From: Nematostella vectensis
Lineage: Eukaryota; Cnidaria; Anthozoa; Actiniaria; Edwardsiidae
DNA length: 64,000 nucleotides
Direction: 5' to 3'
Assembly (NCBI RefSeq): GCF_932526225.1
Contig: NC_064045.1
Location: forward strand, 10,816,022-10,880,021
Position 1 is the first letter of the stretch. Each line of letters opens with the position of its first letter. Shown here piece by piece: positions 34,961 through 48,100 of this stretch. The notes below the pieces were generated by a model. That model saw only the letters and a list, made by a program, of their open reading frames with translations, was not told the origin of the DNA and searched no databases. The translations under genes were made by a program, and so were the position numbers.

Positions 34961-35751
34961 CTCTCAGTCGGAAACTTCCGATCACCAACTTCGTAAAGTG
35001 CGAGATTGTCAGAGAAATCCAAGATGGCTGCCCGAATTTTGTGTTCTAGTTATGTAGGCAAAAGAGGTGACAGATCATAAAAGTAAAAAGTCTTTTTCCT
35101 TTGCAACTTATTTTAATTAGTGTTTGTTGATTTTAATCAAGTATTTGATACCTAAACTCGTACACAGTGAACAGCCGCGTTTAGAACCAGGTTTTTTTTC
35201 GGGCAAGTTAGTCTAAACTTATTCTAATGGGTGCATGGTAGCATTAATTAGTTATTTAAAATTGCTTTTAATTTTTAGAGGAAGGTATATTATAACAATG
35301 ACTAAATATTAAAGTAGTCATAGGTGTATCTTCCTGTTATGGCAATCTTTGTAGTTGACTTTAAAAATTTTAAACGAACCTTTCCAACCATGAGGCTATA
35401 TATATTTTTTAAATTCTTGGTTCTTATATAATTATTTTCATTAGACTGTGAAATAGTTACTAAAGGATAAACCTGTGTTTATTCTATCTCTCTATCTCTA
35501 TCTCATTTTATCTCTCGTCGGTTTTAAAAAGAAGTACTTAAAATTAAAACAAAGTATAAAACCCGCCAATGTCGTGGTTCAAAGTTATAAAGATACATTA
35601 TGTGAAAAGGGTTGGAAAATTCCATTCAGTATACAACAAAGGCATAAAATATATCTCTTACCCTTGAAACTCTTTCGCGATATGGCCGCCATCTTGTTTT
35701 ATGGTCCTCGTTTCCGAAGATGTTTGTTCGGAAGTTTCCGACTGAGAGACA
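34961..35751. repeat. Inverted 22-bp pair with YY1-like sites
   Basis: TCTCTCAGTCGGAAACTTCC plus GA occurs at 34961-34982 and inverted at 35730-35751. Each is followed inward by an AAGATGGC(T/G)GCC YY1-type word. This could be two ends of a 0.8-kb element or an inverted pair of promoter-like segments; no gene is visible on either side. Confidence 0.5.
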
Positions 35752-35984
35752 TTTCCGGTTAATATATAGATTTAGGCACTGCCTAAAAGCGGAGCCAGCA
35801 TAAACACCTTTTGTGTTGACTGATCAAAGGTATTACTGGGGGATCTAGGATCCTGCTCTCTACTGAGATTTATTTATTGTACCAACCAAATGGATCCAGG
35901 CCTTATTCAATAATTTAAATTATGCAGTACATCAAAGTTAACAAACACAATTCCTGGTGTGGATATGGCTGTCAAAGTTGTCAA

Positions 35985-38290
35985 GAGCCTAATGGTAAAT
36001 TCTTATGTCCCATCATAGAAGTTCCATTATGAATATCTTTTTTTTAATCAAAACAATACTCCCACAAGCTTTGCCCTTGTGCAGAAAATGTCATGGATGT
36101 AACAGCATTCCAAAGATTCGAAATAATATATTTAGACTGTTTAGATGCCATACTGTGATTTTTATGTATTGATTTAGTGGCAATTATCTCCTTCATTGGA
36201 CCGAATATTCAGAAAAATGTCTGGAAATTAAAATCCAAAAATATATCTCCTTTCATGCATTACATATTGGTGCACCCCACTTTACCATATAGTGGCCTTG
36301 TTGTTGGTGGCCTACTCCCAAATGAATGCAATGAAGAAAAAACAGATTGAAAATGCTAACTTCTAATTTCAAACCAAACCCTTTCATTGATCTATGTTTG
36401 GGGTAGAGAGGAATCAAAGAATATCAATTGACTAAAAAATAATCGACGGGAGAGGAGATAAAAAGTGAATTGCTTCAACTTGAAAGGTTTGGTGAAAAAA
36501 ATATAACAGTAATGAAAATAATTTGATTGAGCTCTAAAGAGGCCATGTCTTTGCTATCCAAGCTATGTGAACAGAATTCTATTATTGAAAAAGAACAAGG
36601 TTGTTGCTAGTGTTATAAAGTTTAAGTATCTTGCCCTAAAAAAACCCTTCCCCTTAACACATTGACCCCTCAACCGGCCTGTACCGGCTTTGGGAAGTAC
36701 CCAGAACCCCAAAAATTCATAAATGCAAAATAAACACAACAAGATGAAGATACTCAGGCATCAGTCTAAGGGATAAATGGTCTTGCATATATGCATCCAA
36801 CCAAGGTGTTGGCATCTACTCTTAAGCCAAATAATAGCACAGGTTCTTTGACAAATCTCAATTCGAACAAGGAGAGAAAAGCAGAATCACCCCTCTCAAT
36901 AAAACGCTCAAAATACCACACAAGGGAGAGAGATCAGCAAACACAGCTCAAGACACAAATAGATACCTTTATTCTGATCCTCCAGGTACATTTCCATGGC
37001 CTCAAAACACAATGTCCACTCCTTGAAGGATTGAACAACCACGAAGATGTCTTTACGTATTGCAAAGCATTCTGGGAGATCCAGGGGAAAATTCACGAGG
37101 GGAGGGGAAGTCAACACTCCTCTCCCCAAAGTCAGATGGTTTTTATAAGTCTTTTCACCCCGAAGCCAAAGAAATCAATTCCAGGTCATACAGACCCAGA
37201 ATAGCAGTGTAAACAATTTTGGAATCAATTTGGTTTCAGAAAAGACAGCATTTAGGAGAGCTGTGGTGATTCATTAGAAAATTATTTTCTCATCCAGGCA
37301 AAGCCAAACAAGAAAAAATCATCATGATTCCACCTTTGCTTGCTAATATCCATAAGCAAAGCACTCAATTATGCCCCAAAAGACTTCATTATGTCCTGAG
37401 ACACTCTCCTAATATGCTCATAGCTGTATTTTTGATGAAAATAAGCAACCATCAACTTGTGCTGGCTTCAGCACAACGACGAGGGATTAAAAGTGGGGAC
37501 TGCAAAGCACTGTTGAAAAGCTTGGATACCGCTGACTAGGTGCAGCTGTGTTTGACTTTTACGGGCTGTATAAAGCTCAGAATAGGAGGGGAGGTATCTG
37601 TTTTCAGTCTGTAAATTTTATAAATTCAGCTAAAAAAAAGCCAGTCAATGGGTTAATAAAAGTTCCATTAATGTACATTTGTAAATTTACATTCTGACAA
37701 GCTTTGTTCTTGCGAAGAACAATGGATGAAACAGGATTTCAAAGATGGAATAGTGTCAGACACAATTTTAGATAAGATGTAATGCTGAAGATTTAATGTA
37801 CCATTTTAAGTGGTGATTTTCCATCCCCATGGGAATTAATATCTACAAATATACATCCAGTAATGCATTATATTTTGGTGTTTTGAGAAACCCTGGATCT
37901 AACTATTCCAATGAAATAAATCTAAACATCTAAAATAAATGTAATGGGCAAGAGACTTGGAAAGAAAATCCTAAAAAGAAAATATAAGTGAAAGTTATAA
38001 ATGAAAATTTCTAATTTAAAAATCAAATCTGTTCATTAATTTATTTTTGGTGTAGAGGGGAAATAGTAAAGAGCATCAATTGCATAAAAATAGTCATCAG
38101 GGAGAAGAAAAAGGAAGAAAATATAATAACAATAATGTGATAATTATATTCAGTACTTTTCTAAAATATCCCCTTTCCCGTTATCTTTAGGTTGATAGAA
38201 AACTATTTTCTTTACAGATTTATTATTTAAAAAGCAAAAGTTTGTTTTTAGTTTTATATTATATAAGTATCTTGTTCTAAAAAAAACCTA
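35985..38290. repeat. Diverged direct duplication, about 35985-36640 and 37650-38290
   Basis: Phrases recur in order: AAAGTTCCATTA, CAAGCTTTG, GGATG...ACAGCATT/ACAGGATT, TGGGGTAGAGAGGAA/TGGTGTAGAGGGGAA, ATATCAATTG/AGCATCAATTG, TAAGTATCTTG...CTAAAAAAA. Divergence is high. The intervening 36640-37650 has no recognised exon; its open frames are not supported by domains. Confidence 0.45.
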
Positions 38291-40246
38291 TGAGTGTGTA
38301 CTGCTGAATCACATAGTAATGAACTAGTCATTTGCACCCCCTCCCTTATGGTCCTGCAGAAGTCAGGGGTTAATGTGGGGTTTTAGACCACTTTTTAACC
38401 AGAATATTTCAAGAGGGGTGGTGGTATTGACTGTTTTTGACTCTTAACTTGGAAACAGGCTTTTATTAAAGTTTAATCCCCCACCCTTCCCTGGGACCAT
38501 GGGTGTGGGGGTATCAAATGACTAGTGAATAAGAACATCCTTCTGTTCTCTTCAAGACATGATTTTTAATTCTCATGTCTTCCAGTCTTTAGCATTCATC
38601 TTGGCCCTCAGGTAGTTCCTGGTTCATAAAAGAGTGAAAACAATTATTTATTATTTCTTTCAAAACAATCTTTTTATCAAGCCATTTATAATCTAACTAA
38701 TTTTACACAACTATTTGAAAAAAAAATAAACACATGAGATGCAAGATGCAGACAATAACAACAATACATATTGAAAATAGGGTTTTTTTTATCCTCGGTA
38801 AGGAAAATTTCTCTTGTAAGTTGAAAAAGCTGCTGTATCTTCAAAGGATATGTATCTTCTTAGGACTAAGAGCACAGGATATAAAGACAAGAACGGTCTT
38901 CTTTAGCAGTATTTGACAAATGCAACACGATATTGGTTAGCCTTAATGAAATATCTCAACACAATCAATCTGCCCTGAAGAAGTCTTATTAAAGACGAAT
39001 TCCAGATTTTGTTGTGTCGTATTTTATTCAACAAAATCAAGAATATAGATAAAACGAAGAATGTCAAAACAAAACCTGTTATGCTCAAATAATTTGATTA
39101 CTAAGTTAAGTACTCGCATTCTCAAAGCATACAAAAAGGACAACAAAAAGCCTAATAACTTTTATATCCTCAATAGACAATACAAATCGTCGTCCGAAAC
39201 TCACCTTGCATTGTTTTTTTGTTTTTTTTGGTCGCTTTCTTGTGGTTCTGTTCGCTTTTTAATGTGAACTGTTACTTGCTTAAATTTACTAGCTAAAACC
39301 AGATAAATCTTGGCGTGAATGAATGTTAGTAGATCTCCTCTAGTTGACTTTATCCTTAAGTCACAAAATTTGAGGCAAAATAAATAATCATCGCATAATC
39401 GACAAGAACTTTTTCCCTTGCTCCGTGCTTGTATTTAGTCGCCATTTCGGGGCCGAGTGGGGCCTGGGAGTCGCGCGGCTGGCTGGCTGGCTGGTGAGTG
39501 ACACCACAGGGTACCCGCGCGATGACCATACCTATACCATATTTCTATGCCTATGGGGCTACGCGCGCGGCCTGCGGCCGCGCTTAGCTCCGCTATGACT
39601 CATTTCTACCTATTACGAACAATTTTCGAGTGATAACCCTGGAAATCTGGAGGGTTCCCGTTTTCTCCTTTGATAGAAGTAGACTCAGATGACTTGAAGG
39701 CCTCAAATTCTGGCTTTTCACTTAAAACTTCCAGTTGTGTCGAATTATTAATTACAATGTTATTGTATCTTGTATTATACCCAAATCTGTTCATTTTTAT
39801 TGGGCTTTTGTTCGTGGCAGCATCCCTCAATGCTTTTCCCTTTGGAGGGGGGAATCATATTACCTTTACTGTTCCACTTAATCCGTGAAACACTAACTAA
39901 TAGTTGGTGTGTACTAACTCTACAGAGCAAGAAAAAAAAAAGCAAACAAGAGATAATTCGGAATTTTATTTTGTGTCAACACCTACTGTACCACTAACTA
40001 TTTCACGGATTGATGGGAACACCTCTATTATATCTCCAAATTTAGCTCCGAGCATTCACTATCAACAGATATTCCTAGTATTATTATCAGTCACGGAGTA
40101 ATGGAATATGGCCCTCCTTCTATTTGCGTCCTTCTTATTTTCAACTGTTCAACGCTCACCAAAAAACGTAGTCCGTAGTATGTGTTCAGCGGAGCCGTTA
40201 TTTGCGCGTGCGGGTTAGAAGACCCCCTGCGAAGCCCCATGCGTTC
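38291..40246. other. Spacer 5' of RPL22, no gene recognised
   Basis: AT-rich, with a (GGCT)n tract near 39476 in a GC-rich patch (39420-39600). No coding exon seen on either strand. Confidence 0.4.
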
Positions 40247-40272
40247 TCTTTTTACTCTGCCCCTAACCCAAG
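40247..40272 (+). promoter_or_regulatory. Pyrimidine-rich 5' leader of RPL22 (TOP-like)
   Basis: TTCTCTTTTTACTCTGCCCC leads directly to the RPL22 ATG at 40273. Ribosomal protein mRNAs usually begin with a C and a pyrimidine tract (TOP) for mTOR-dependent translation; the exact cap site is not known here. Confidence 0.5.
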
Positions 40273-42489
40273 ATGCCGGCGGTAAGAAAACCTCGCTATT
40301 AAATTCGCTTTTATACGCATTTTCTACCACCAGCTCTTTGTAATACTCATTTCAAGGTACCCATAAAGTACATCGAAGGGTATTTGGTGTATTTTTTGGG
40401 GTGTGCTCTGCTGAACTACGATATAAAGATGGTTTGCCAAAGTGGTATTCCAAAACCAGCGATGTGTTTCGCAATGTGGCACGAACTGAACAGAGATTTG
40501 CTCGAGATAGTTTTCTTACGAAATTTGAAGAAAAAAACAAATACATCCAGACACTACGAAAATGTTCCCTTGCTAAAAGATTACTTTTGGCTCTTTTGGC
40601 TTGGCTTGTATTTTGCTTTGTTGGACACGTGGCTCGCGCTTACGAACGACGAAGTCGAAAGTCTAGAAGTCGGCAGCCTATGCAAAATTACTGACTAGAT
40701 GTCGTAAAAGTTTATAATTTCGAGAAGGATTAGCTAAATGAACCTTAGTATATAACCATGTAGCATGTTAAGAACTTGGAAGCGATTCTGATGTACTAAG
40801 CTATTATAAATTAGAGTGAATGGCAAAGGTTATAACAACAACAACAACAACAAAACAGGGAAAAGTCAAACCACCTTAATCGGAACAATTGTTAAATTAC
40901 TTCATACCCTGCACCATGAAAATAGCTAGGGTAATACCTAAAACTTGTAGCATGAAACATGCAGTCTGAAGTGACTATTCATTGCTGTTATGACTATGAA
41001 TAATCACATTTCTTTGTTATGGTGGGCCTCGACTTTGCAAATTTCTGTAATTTATATCGACTAGAACATCTAATTTTTAAAATATTAGACTTGCCTGGTA
41101 TTTCAACACTTCGTAATTAAAAACTTGCACATAAAGCTAAGAGTTTTATCACTGTACCTGTTAGAGTGAAATTACACTGATAAGCTCTTGGTCAGACTGG
41201 TTAATTAGCTTGGGTCTGTGTATGAATCAGTGTCCTTCTTTCGCTCTGCAGCATGACTGGTTTATGTAGCCGAACTTATATCTGCTGTGCCGAACTTTTA
41301 TCTGTTGTTGCCAAACTTCAGAAGTGTTCATGTCCCCCAATGCAAACAATTAGATTCGGCATGGCTCAGGCATGACCTATGTATTGGGTTAACTAAGCTC
41401 TCTCATTCACTTTTCATTTTTTCAGAAATCAAAGAAGCAGCAAAAAAAGCAACTGAAGTTCACAGTTGACTGCACTCACCCTGTGGAAGATGGAATCATG
41501 GATGTGGCCAACTTTGTAAGTATAACAACTTGTGCTCTTGAATCCACTATCCAATGGGGAATTCTAAGAGTAAGTTTAATTTTGATTAAACCGCAAATGC
41601 TTATTTTACCCATTTCCCTGCTATATGCACCTTTCAAGCTATGTGACCTGAATTCTACCAGTGGAAAAGGGTCAGCAGACTACTAGATGTGCAACTAGTG
41701 ATCTAGTCCCTTTAAGATCCCCAGTATTAGTTACAGTAGTTTCCCACATATAAGGACCTGGAAATTAAGAACCCCTCAGGCTTAAATTTGGTATCTTATA
41801 CACTATTACAGCAAAAATGCAATCTTACAGCAAAAATGTTTATGCTGACCTTGTAAAATGCAGGTTCTCATAGGTAGGGAACTGCTGTATGAACTTTTAG
41901 GGACCAGAACATCTCTTATCCTAAAGATGTAGTTTGCTCAACATACATATTCTGTATGTGCTGATAGCTGTTAACATATTGGTACTTAGGGCCACCTTCC
42001 CTAAGTATAACATTTTTGTCTGTACAGGAACAATTTCTCCATGACCGCATCAAGGTGCAAGGAAAAACCAACAATCTTGGTAGTGAGGTTACCATTGAGA
42101 GGATGAAAAACAAGTTAAATGTCGTATCTGATATTCCTTTCTCAAAAAGGTGGGGAACAGATTTATGCAACATATTCAATGCTTACGAATCAGCCAGAAA
42201 ATTTCTATGAACGATTTTTTGTTGTTGTTGCTTACTTGATTTCTTAGTGCAAAGCGCTCAGTTGATAAAAATATTAATTTCTTGTTTTCAATGATCAACT
42301 TTGTAAATCTAATTTGACTGTAATTTCTAATTTGCTAGGTACCTCAAGTATCTCACTAAGAAGTACTTGAAGAAGAACAATCTGCGAGACTGGCTGCGTG
42401 TGGTTGCCGCTGATCACACATCATATGAGCTACGTTACTTCCAGATCAGTAACGAGGAGGAGGACGAGGAAGCGGACGAGGAGTCTTAA
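40273..42489 (+). CDS. RPL22: 60S ribosomal protein L22 (eL22)
   Basis: Four exons: 40273-40281 (only Met-Pro-Ala), 41426-41515, 42028-42149 and 42339-42489, giving 123 residues, close to the usual length of about 128. Introns are GTAAGA/CAG, GTAAGT/CAG and GTGGGG/TAG; the split codons AG|G and phase-0 joins all fit. Recognisable family blocks are [49 protein letters not shown] and [20 protein letters not shown], then an acidic tail. eL22 is a large-subunit ribosomal protein that binds rRNA; the lysine-rich N-terminus and acidic C-terminus are typical. The three-codon first exon right after a pyrimidine tract is common in ribosomal protein genes. A likely poly(A) signal ATTAAA lies at 42526-42531. 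No box C/D snoRNA was seen in the introns by eye. Confidence 0.95.
40344..40697 (+). other. Open frame with a membrane segment inside RPL22 intron 1
   Basis: A frame open from 40344 to a TGA/TAG end near 40696 has no ATG until its last residues. It encodes a charged stretch, a strongly hydrophobic helix ([18 protein letters not shown]) and a basic tail. It could be an internal exon of a nested gene, but no partner exon or good acceptor was found. Not recognised. Confidence 0.2.
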
Positions 42490-42525
42490 GCCTCTTTGCC
42501 ATTTGTACACTTGTACTAGTGGAGT

Positions 42526-42531
42526 ATTAAA
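42526..42531 (+). terminator. ATTAAA polyadenylation signal of RPL22
   Basis: ATTAAA variant 37 bp after the RPL22 stop codon. Confidence 0.55.
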
Positions 42532-42709
42532 CGAACCTCAACTTCAAATGAGTTATTGATTTGTCACAGAGTATGTATAATGTAGGTTAATCTCCCCTAG
42601 AGGGAGTTTTTCCAAAGTATCCTATCCCCTCCCCCAGAACTGGGAACATTTTATTTTAAATTTATGATAGCCATTTCTCCTAGTCTATATCACTTTAAAT
42701 AACAGGAAC

Positions 42710-42864
42710 CAGGGGCGGATCCAGAAGTTAAAAAGGGGGGTGGGGGGCGAAGCATAATTTTCAAGAAAAGAGGGGGGGAAGGACTCATTGTTTTTCCGTT
42801 GATTTCCTTATATTATTATTTTTAAACCAAATATCTGAAATTAGGGGCGCTCGGCCCGCCCCTG
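42710..42864. mobile_element. MITE with CAGGGGCGGATCCAG ends
   Basis: CAGGGGCGGATCC at the left and GCCCGCCCCTG at the right, with G-rich and AT-rich interior, 155 bp. The CAGGGGC terminus is typical of hAT non-autonomous elements. It lies 3' of RPL22. Confidence 0.7.
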
Positions 42865-45080
42865 GGAACCTTAGGCAAAGAGCTTAAGCCTATGGTTATA
42901 GCCTCAGATCGGGCACTGAGAGGATAGACTGGAGTCGAGCAAAAACTGAACGTTTCAGTACATTAGTAAAAATGCTATATCGCTAGCTGTGAGTTTTGTC
43001 CCTTATTATATGTGTTCCTGACCGCGCTGTAATTCAGCCTTTTTGCTGCAATAGCGTTAAAATAAACGAGTATTATTATAGATAAACAGCATAAATCTCT
43101 GCAAATATGTCTACTTATCTCGTTACTCCTGACTTTCCATGTTCAAGATCCCTAATCAGCCATTTCCTCCTATTTTGGTAGAGGAAATGGGTATGTGAAC
43201 AAAATTCCATCCTCTGGAATCCAGGGCGTCGAGTTAAACATGCGCGCGGCGAGAATGAGACAAAACAAGGCCGCCCGGTGGAGTGGCACTTCAGTCAAGG
43301 GCACCCAACGACGAAAATTTCACAACCGGCCTAAAATGAGTTAAGTTACCGTTTTTATTCGTTTGCAGTCATTTTTATACAATATAGAACTTTCCTAGAT
43401 ATTTTTATCTGTTCGGATTTGCTAGGCGAAATAACAGCCATCCGAAAAATCTTACCCATCCCAAAGCATCCGAAACTCCTAGCGATTCTAAGATCCTAAA
43501 GCGAAATTTCTGATGTCCCTTGTATACTCGCTCCCGAAAATACTAGGGTTTTTTTAAAGCATGTCGGACGTAAAAATCTCCCGAAAATGGTGATGGTGGT
43601 AACAAAAGCAACCGAAAAACATAGGTGATCCAGCTCTCTTCCCGAGAAACATAGGTGATCTAGAAATACAAATTCCCAAAAAAAAATAGACATTTCTAGG
43701 CCGACTCCGAAATCCGTAGGTGACCTTGCCTTCGAACAGATATTTGACCGAAAATGGTCGTTGGGTGCCTTGTTCAGTGTTATAGAATAGTCTGCTTGCA
43801 GGTGTTCGATAGTGTTTTATCAGAGAAAACCCGAAGTTCGTGATCGTGGCGGCCAAAACACCATCGAACGCCTGCAAGCGACTATGTTGTAAAACTAATC
43901 TAAAAGTCTCAAAGAAAGCTCAAGAGAATCGAATACAGTAAAGCCCGCATACAAGAACACCATTTTTTAATTGAGGTTCTTTCAGCGGGCATTTAACAGT
44001 TCAATGCAAAATTAGGCTGAAAGTGTCTTTTTTTACTGGAGGAGACATGCAAAACTGTGATGAAAAAAAAGAGTGGGAGACAAACAAACCTATTTTTTTA
44101 AATTAAATATCAGTAAATTCTTCCTATAAATGGTAAATTCTTTTTCAGCCTCTGAATAAGTTTTTATTTTGTCCTCTTTTTCCTACCATATTTATCCACA
44201 TAATTTTATCTTTTATCAACATAATTTTATCTACATTTGTATGCGGGTTTCTCTCTTTTCCATCGTAAAAGCTTATTTGACGATAGTATGGTTGAGAAGG
44301 GAATTTAGCGTTATTTCGGGAAGACACAAAACAGATGATAAGCAGGGTATCTAAAATAAATTCAGGTACAGGGATAAAACAGTTATTTGCTATTTTCCCG
44401 TCTTGAATGTAACAAATAAATGAAGTACTCAAATAGGCACTTAAACGCACGGCATAAGAAAAACACGATTTTTTAACATGGCAGGTGCATTTCATGAGCA
44501 AATAATCATCAAGGAGGCTTTCAGGCATCAACAGCCTGGCTATTTTGAAGCGGAAATAATTTCTTTGTGTTGTCAAATATATTTTAAACAAATGATTTAT
44601 AACATTTAAAAAAAACACTTGTTTGTTCATACTGTTCTCTGATTGATTTTGCTTTAGTCGACTTTCTCTTTTTTGTGAATCTTGCTATCGGCAGGCTTAA
44701 GCCAGTCTCAGTCCTCAGTTGAAGCAAAAGCTTAGCATGGTATAACTTTTAACTGTTGCCTCCCGATAGATGATGAAGCTAATGGAGGCAAATCGTTGAG
44801 TCCTGTTTCCCATTAATTACTCGAAAAGAGCGGCAGTAGAACACGAAGAATAGTGCAGCATTTACATATCAAATTGAGAAACGTCTTGGTTTATCTTTCA
44901 ATAATTTCTTGGTAAATACTAGACCTAAACATGATTTTTGAGCATGATTTTAAGCAACTGTAGCATAAGCTTAAGGTGTTAATTTGAAAACGTTTTGAAA
45001 AGTTCCTGACCTTTATTTTGTTTTTAAATTGCCCTCTTCAAAAATCTGCACGATGATTCGTGTTTCTGCTTCGAGCGCTC
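42865..45080. other. Spacer between RPL22 and the collagen gene
   Basis: Contains a foldback at 43793-43880 (GCTTGCAGGTGTTCGATAGT and its complement). A 161-codon minus frame (44145-44630) is AT-rich with no domain. No gene called. Confidence 0.45.
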
Positions 45081-45088
45081 TATAAATA
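45081..45088 (+). promoter_or_regulatory. TATA box of the collagen gene
   Basis: TATAAATA lies about 100 bp upstream of the ATG at 45187, in GAGCGCTCTATAAATACACG. Position and sequence fit a core promoter with a start near 45110. Confidence 0.6.
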
Positions 45089-45186
45089 CACGCACAATCA
45101 ACTGTGCCTTCAACATCAATGTTGACAAAGTTCGTGCAAGCTCGCAACAGCCATCGTACTCAAAGATCTGCTCTTCGTTTGCGAAA

Positions 45187-48100
45187 ATGATGCTTCTCAG
45201 CGCTGTTGGCTGCGTTCTTTTGATGTCTTGTTTGGTAAATGGAGCGGCGATGGACCAAGAACAGATTCGTGGGGAACTCCTAGACCGACGTTCACCGACG
45301 CTCAGTGGACTGGCGTCTACCGTTCAAACTTTGGAAACGAAGTGAGAAAATTCCCTGTTTGCTTTTCTGTCCTCTATCTTTTTTTCTTTAGGTTAGATTT
45401 AAGCTAGAAACAAGCCAACAACAACAACAAAAAAACACTAAAAACGGCGCAGTAATAATTACTATTAGTGACGCGCGCGTTGATACAAAAATCCCGAATT
45501 TGAAAGTTATCCTCGATTTCAGAAATTTTAATCATTTTAATAGTTTCTACTCCATCTAGAAACATTGTTTATAATTTTAAACCAGCATATAAGTATGTCA
45601 AATAATAATATAATCAGTATATTGTACTCAGCTATCTGTGCTCTATTTTTCAGAAATCTGAACCTTTTATTGCAAATAATATTTGTTAGTTTAGTAAGCA
45701 AACCCTCTTTTTCATTTTTCAGAGTGACCCATCTTTTGAATAGCATGAAAGATCTGCCCTTACTGAAAGGTAATAAAATCTTTATGCTCGTGCATCCCCA
45801 TCCCCTTTAATTGCAACTTTTTAACAATTGAAGTTTAAATTTTATCTTTTACGTGTGTTTTTCAGTATTCTTCTAGCTCTCGTCAAGAATTCCCAACTGC
45901 TAAAAACCGCTTTCTAGCTTCCGTGAACGGAAATGCATTAGGTGCATTTTTGATTGGCCTTTGCGAATAGGTGGCGTGCAGCGGATTAGCCAGGATTTTT
46001 AACAGGAGGGGGGCCAAAAGGCCTTTTCAAGGCATTTTCCTGTATTTTAGATAATTTTTCATGTACATTTACTGTATTTTTGGCTGCTAGAAGGGGGGGC
46101 CCTGGGCCACCCCCCTGGCGTGATTTGAAACCATTTCAGTGCTGGCCAATAAAAACTCGGCTCGTCGGCGATAGGTCGTAAAATATTGTAAACTGCGGAG
46201 GCTTGAAATAAAATACCATCATGGTAACTTTCTATTTTTTGCACACCAAACACGTCTTCAGTGAGTTCAAAACAAAGCGGAATACTTACCACACGCCGGT
46301 ATTTGTCGAAGGCGCTGTGCCCATTTTTTGTTTTTACCACATTATCCATTCACTTTTTTTTCAATATTCTAGCGTATTTTTTCTCACAAAATCGCTTGCT
46401 TTTCAGGCCGAGACGGGCGTGACGGAAAACCGGGAGCAAACGGTAGACTACTCCCCCCCCATGACCCGCCATGAACACCCACAAACAAGAATACACCAAC
46501 ACACAGACATTTTAAAGAACCTAAAGAATTTCACAAAACACAAAAGGATACCAAGACAAGGGAGCGACCCCTCCCCTGAAACCGAAATACAACTTGGACA
46601 ACCGAGGTGTAAATAACCCCCTCCCTCCTCCCAACAGGAAATTCAAATTGATGCCTAGTCTCATCCCCCCCCCCCAAAAAAAAGATAATAATGATAAAGC
46701 ATAAACAGCTATAAACAGCTGAACCAAGAAACACTGTAAAATCTTGTGTACTAGAACTCAGAAACGATCTAAACAAGCATCTGCATATACAAACAACTAA
46801 CGCCTTGAAAAAGTCAACTTTAGATCATGTTTTGACAATTATGGCATCACTCCCATGATGTGCCTTGTGATTTCAGGACGCGATGGTCGAGACGGGAAAA
46901 GTGGAAGCCCAGGTACGTCCTGTCAAATCTACCTGTCTGTTCTCTCCAACCCTTTTTCTGTTTATCTCTTTGTCTGTTTGACTTACGTCCGTTTATCTAA
47001 TTGTCTGTCCAATATGATATCCGTCTATCTGTATCTATTTCGGGCACGTGATTTCAGGTGCTAAGGGACCACAGGGTGACCAAGGACCAAAAGGGAGCCC
47101 AGGACCCGGCGGCGCTCCAGGAACTCCTGCGCCCCGGCCCACGGTGGGAGTGACGTATACACGGTGGGGAAAGAAATCCTGTCCATCAGGCGCACAGACC
47201 GTCTACCGAGGTTAGTGGCAAAATCAGCACCAAATCGCAAAATATTTTCATATCAATATTTGGGTGACCTTCAAACACGCTCGGAGGCCTGGGTCTAAGG
47301 ACTCATCAAGATTAGTAAGAAAAGGTAATTTTTGGCTTCGAGTCTTAAATTGACAGGAATCAACATTTTAAACCATGTTTTCTGTAGATTAGGGAACGGG
47401 AAAACTTTAGCTCTTCTAAATATGGGCATCAATGCCCATATTAGGCAATACGTACGAAGGACACTAATCTGTGGGGAATATGTTTGATATGTTTTTTTAG
47501 CGCCTGATGCTATAGCTATAGTGATGGCAAAAGGGTCTCCGATGGTTCTCCTCAAGTTTATTGAAAGTGCTCTCTGTGTTCAATCAATGCTCGAATGCTT
47601 GTTCACGAAAGCAGACTATTTAATTAATTATTAGTGCATCGATAAGTGCAGGACAGAATTTCCCTAGCTATGAATCTCGTGCCATTCAAAACAGCGATTC
47701 TCCCATGCTTAATTGCTAACTCTCTTAAAATCGCTTTCTTATACTTGTAACTCCCTTGTTCCAGGTTTAGTTGGGGGGGGGGGGTACGGCCATACCGGCG
47801 GTGCCTCTCAGTACGTCTGCATTCCAGAGACTGCTCCCCAGTACCTCACGGTCCAGGCTGGTGTTCAGGGCCACTCGTTCATGTACGGCACTGAATATCA
47901 GAGTACAATGAACTTTTTCACACGCAAAAATAGAGTTCTAGACGATCACGATGTTCCGTGCACAGTGTGCTACGTCCCATCACGTGGTACCAAGATAATG
48001 GTCCCCGCCCAGTACACGTGTCCCGCGGGATGGACCCGCGAGTATTACGGGTACCTGATGACGTCACACTATGGTCACAAGCACTCGTCCCAGTTTGTTT

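Noticed and set aside
34657-35022. 121-codon minus frame
   Set aside because: No recognisable domain, overlaps the inverted 22-bp segment, and is likely repeat-derived.
36791-37204. 137-codon plus frame and its antisense partner
   Set aside because: No domain or splice context; it lies between two diverged repeat copies.
44145-44630. 161-codon minus frame
   Set aside because: AT-rich, no domain, no splice context; length is within chance for this composition.
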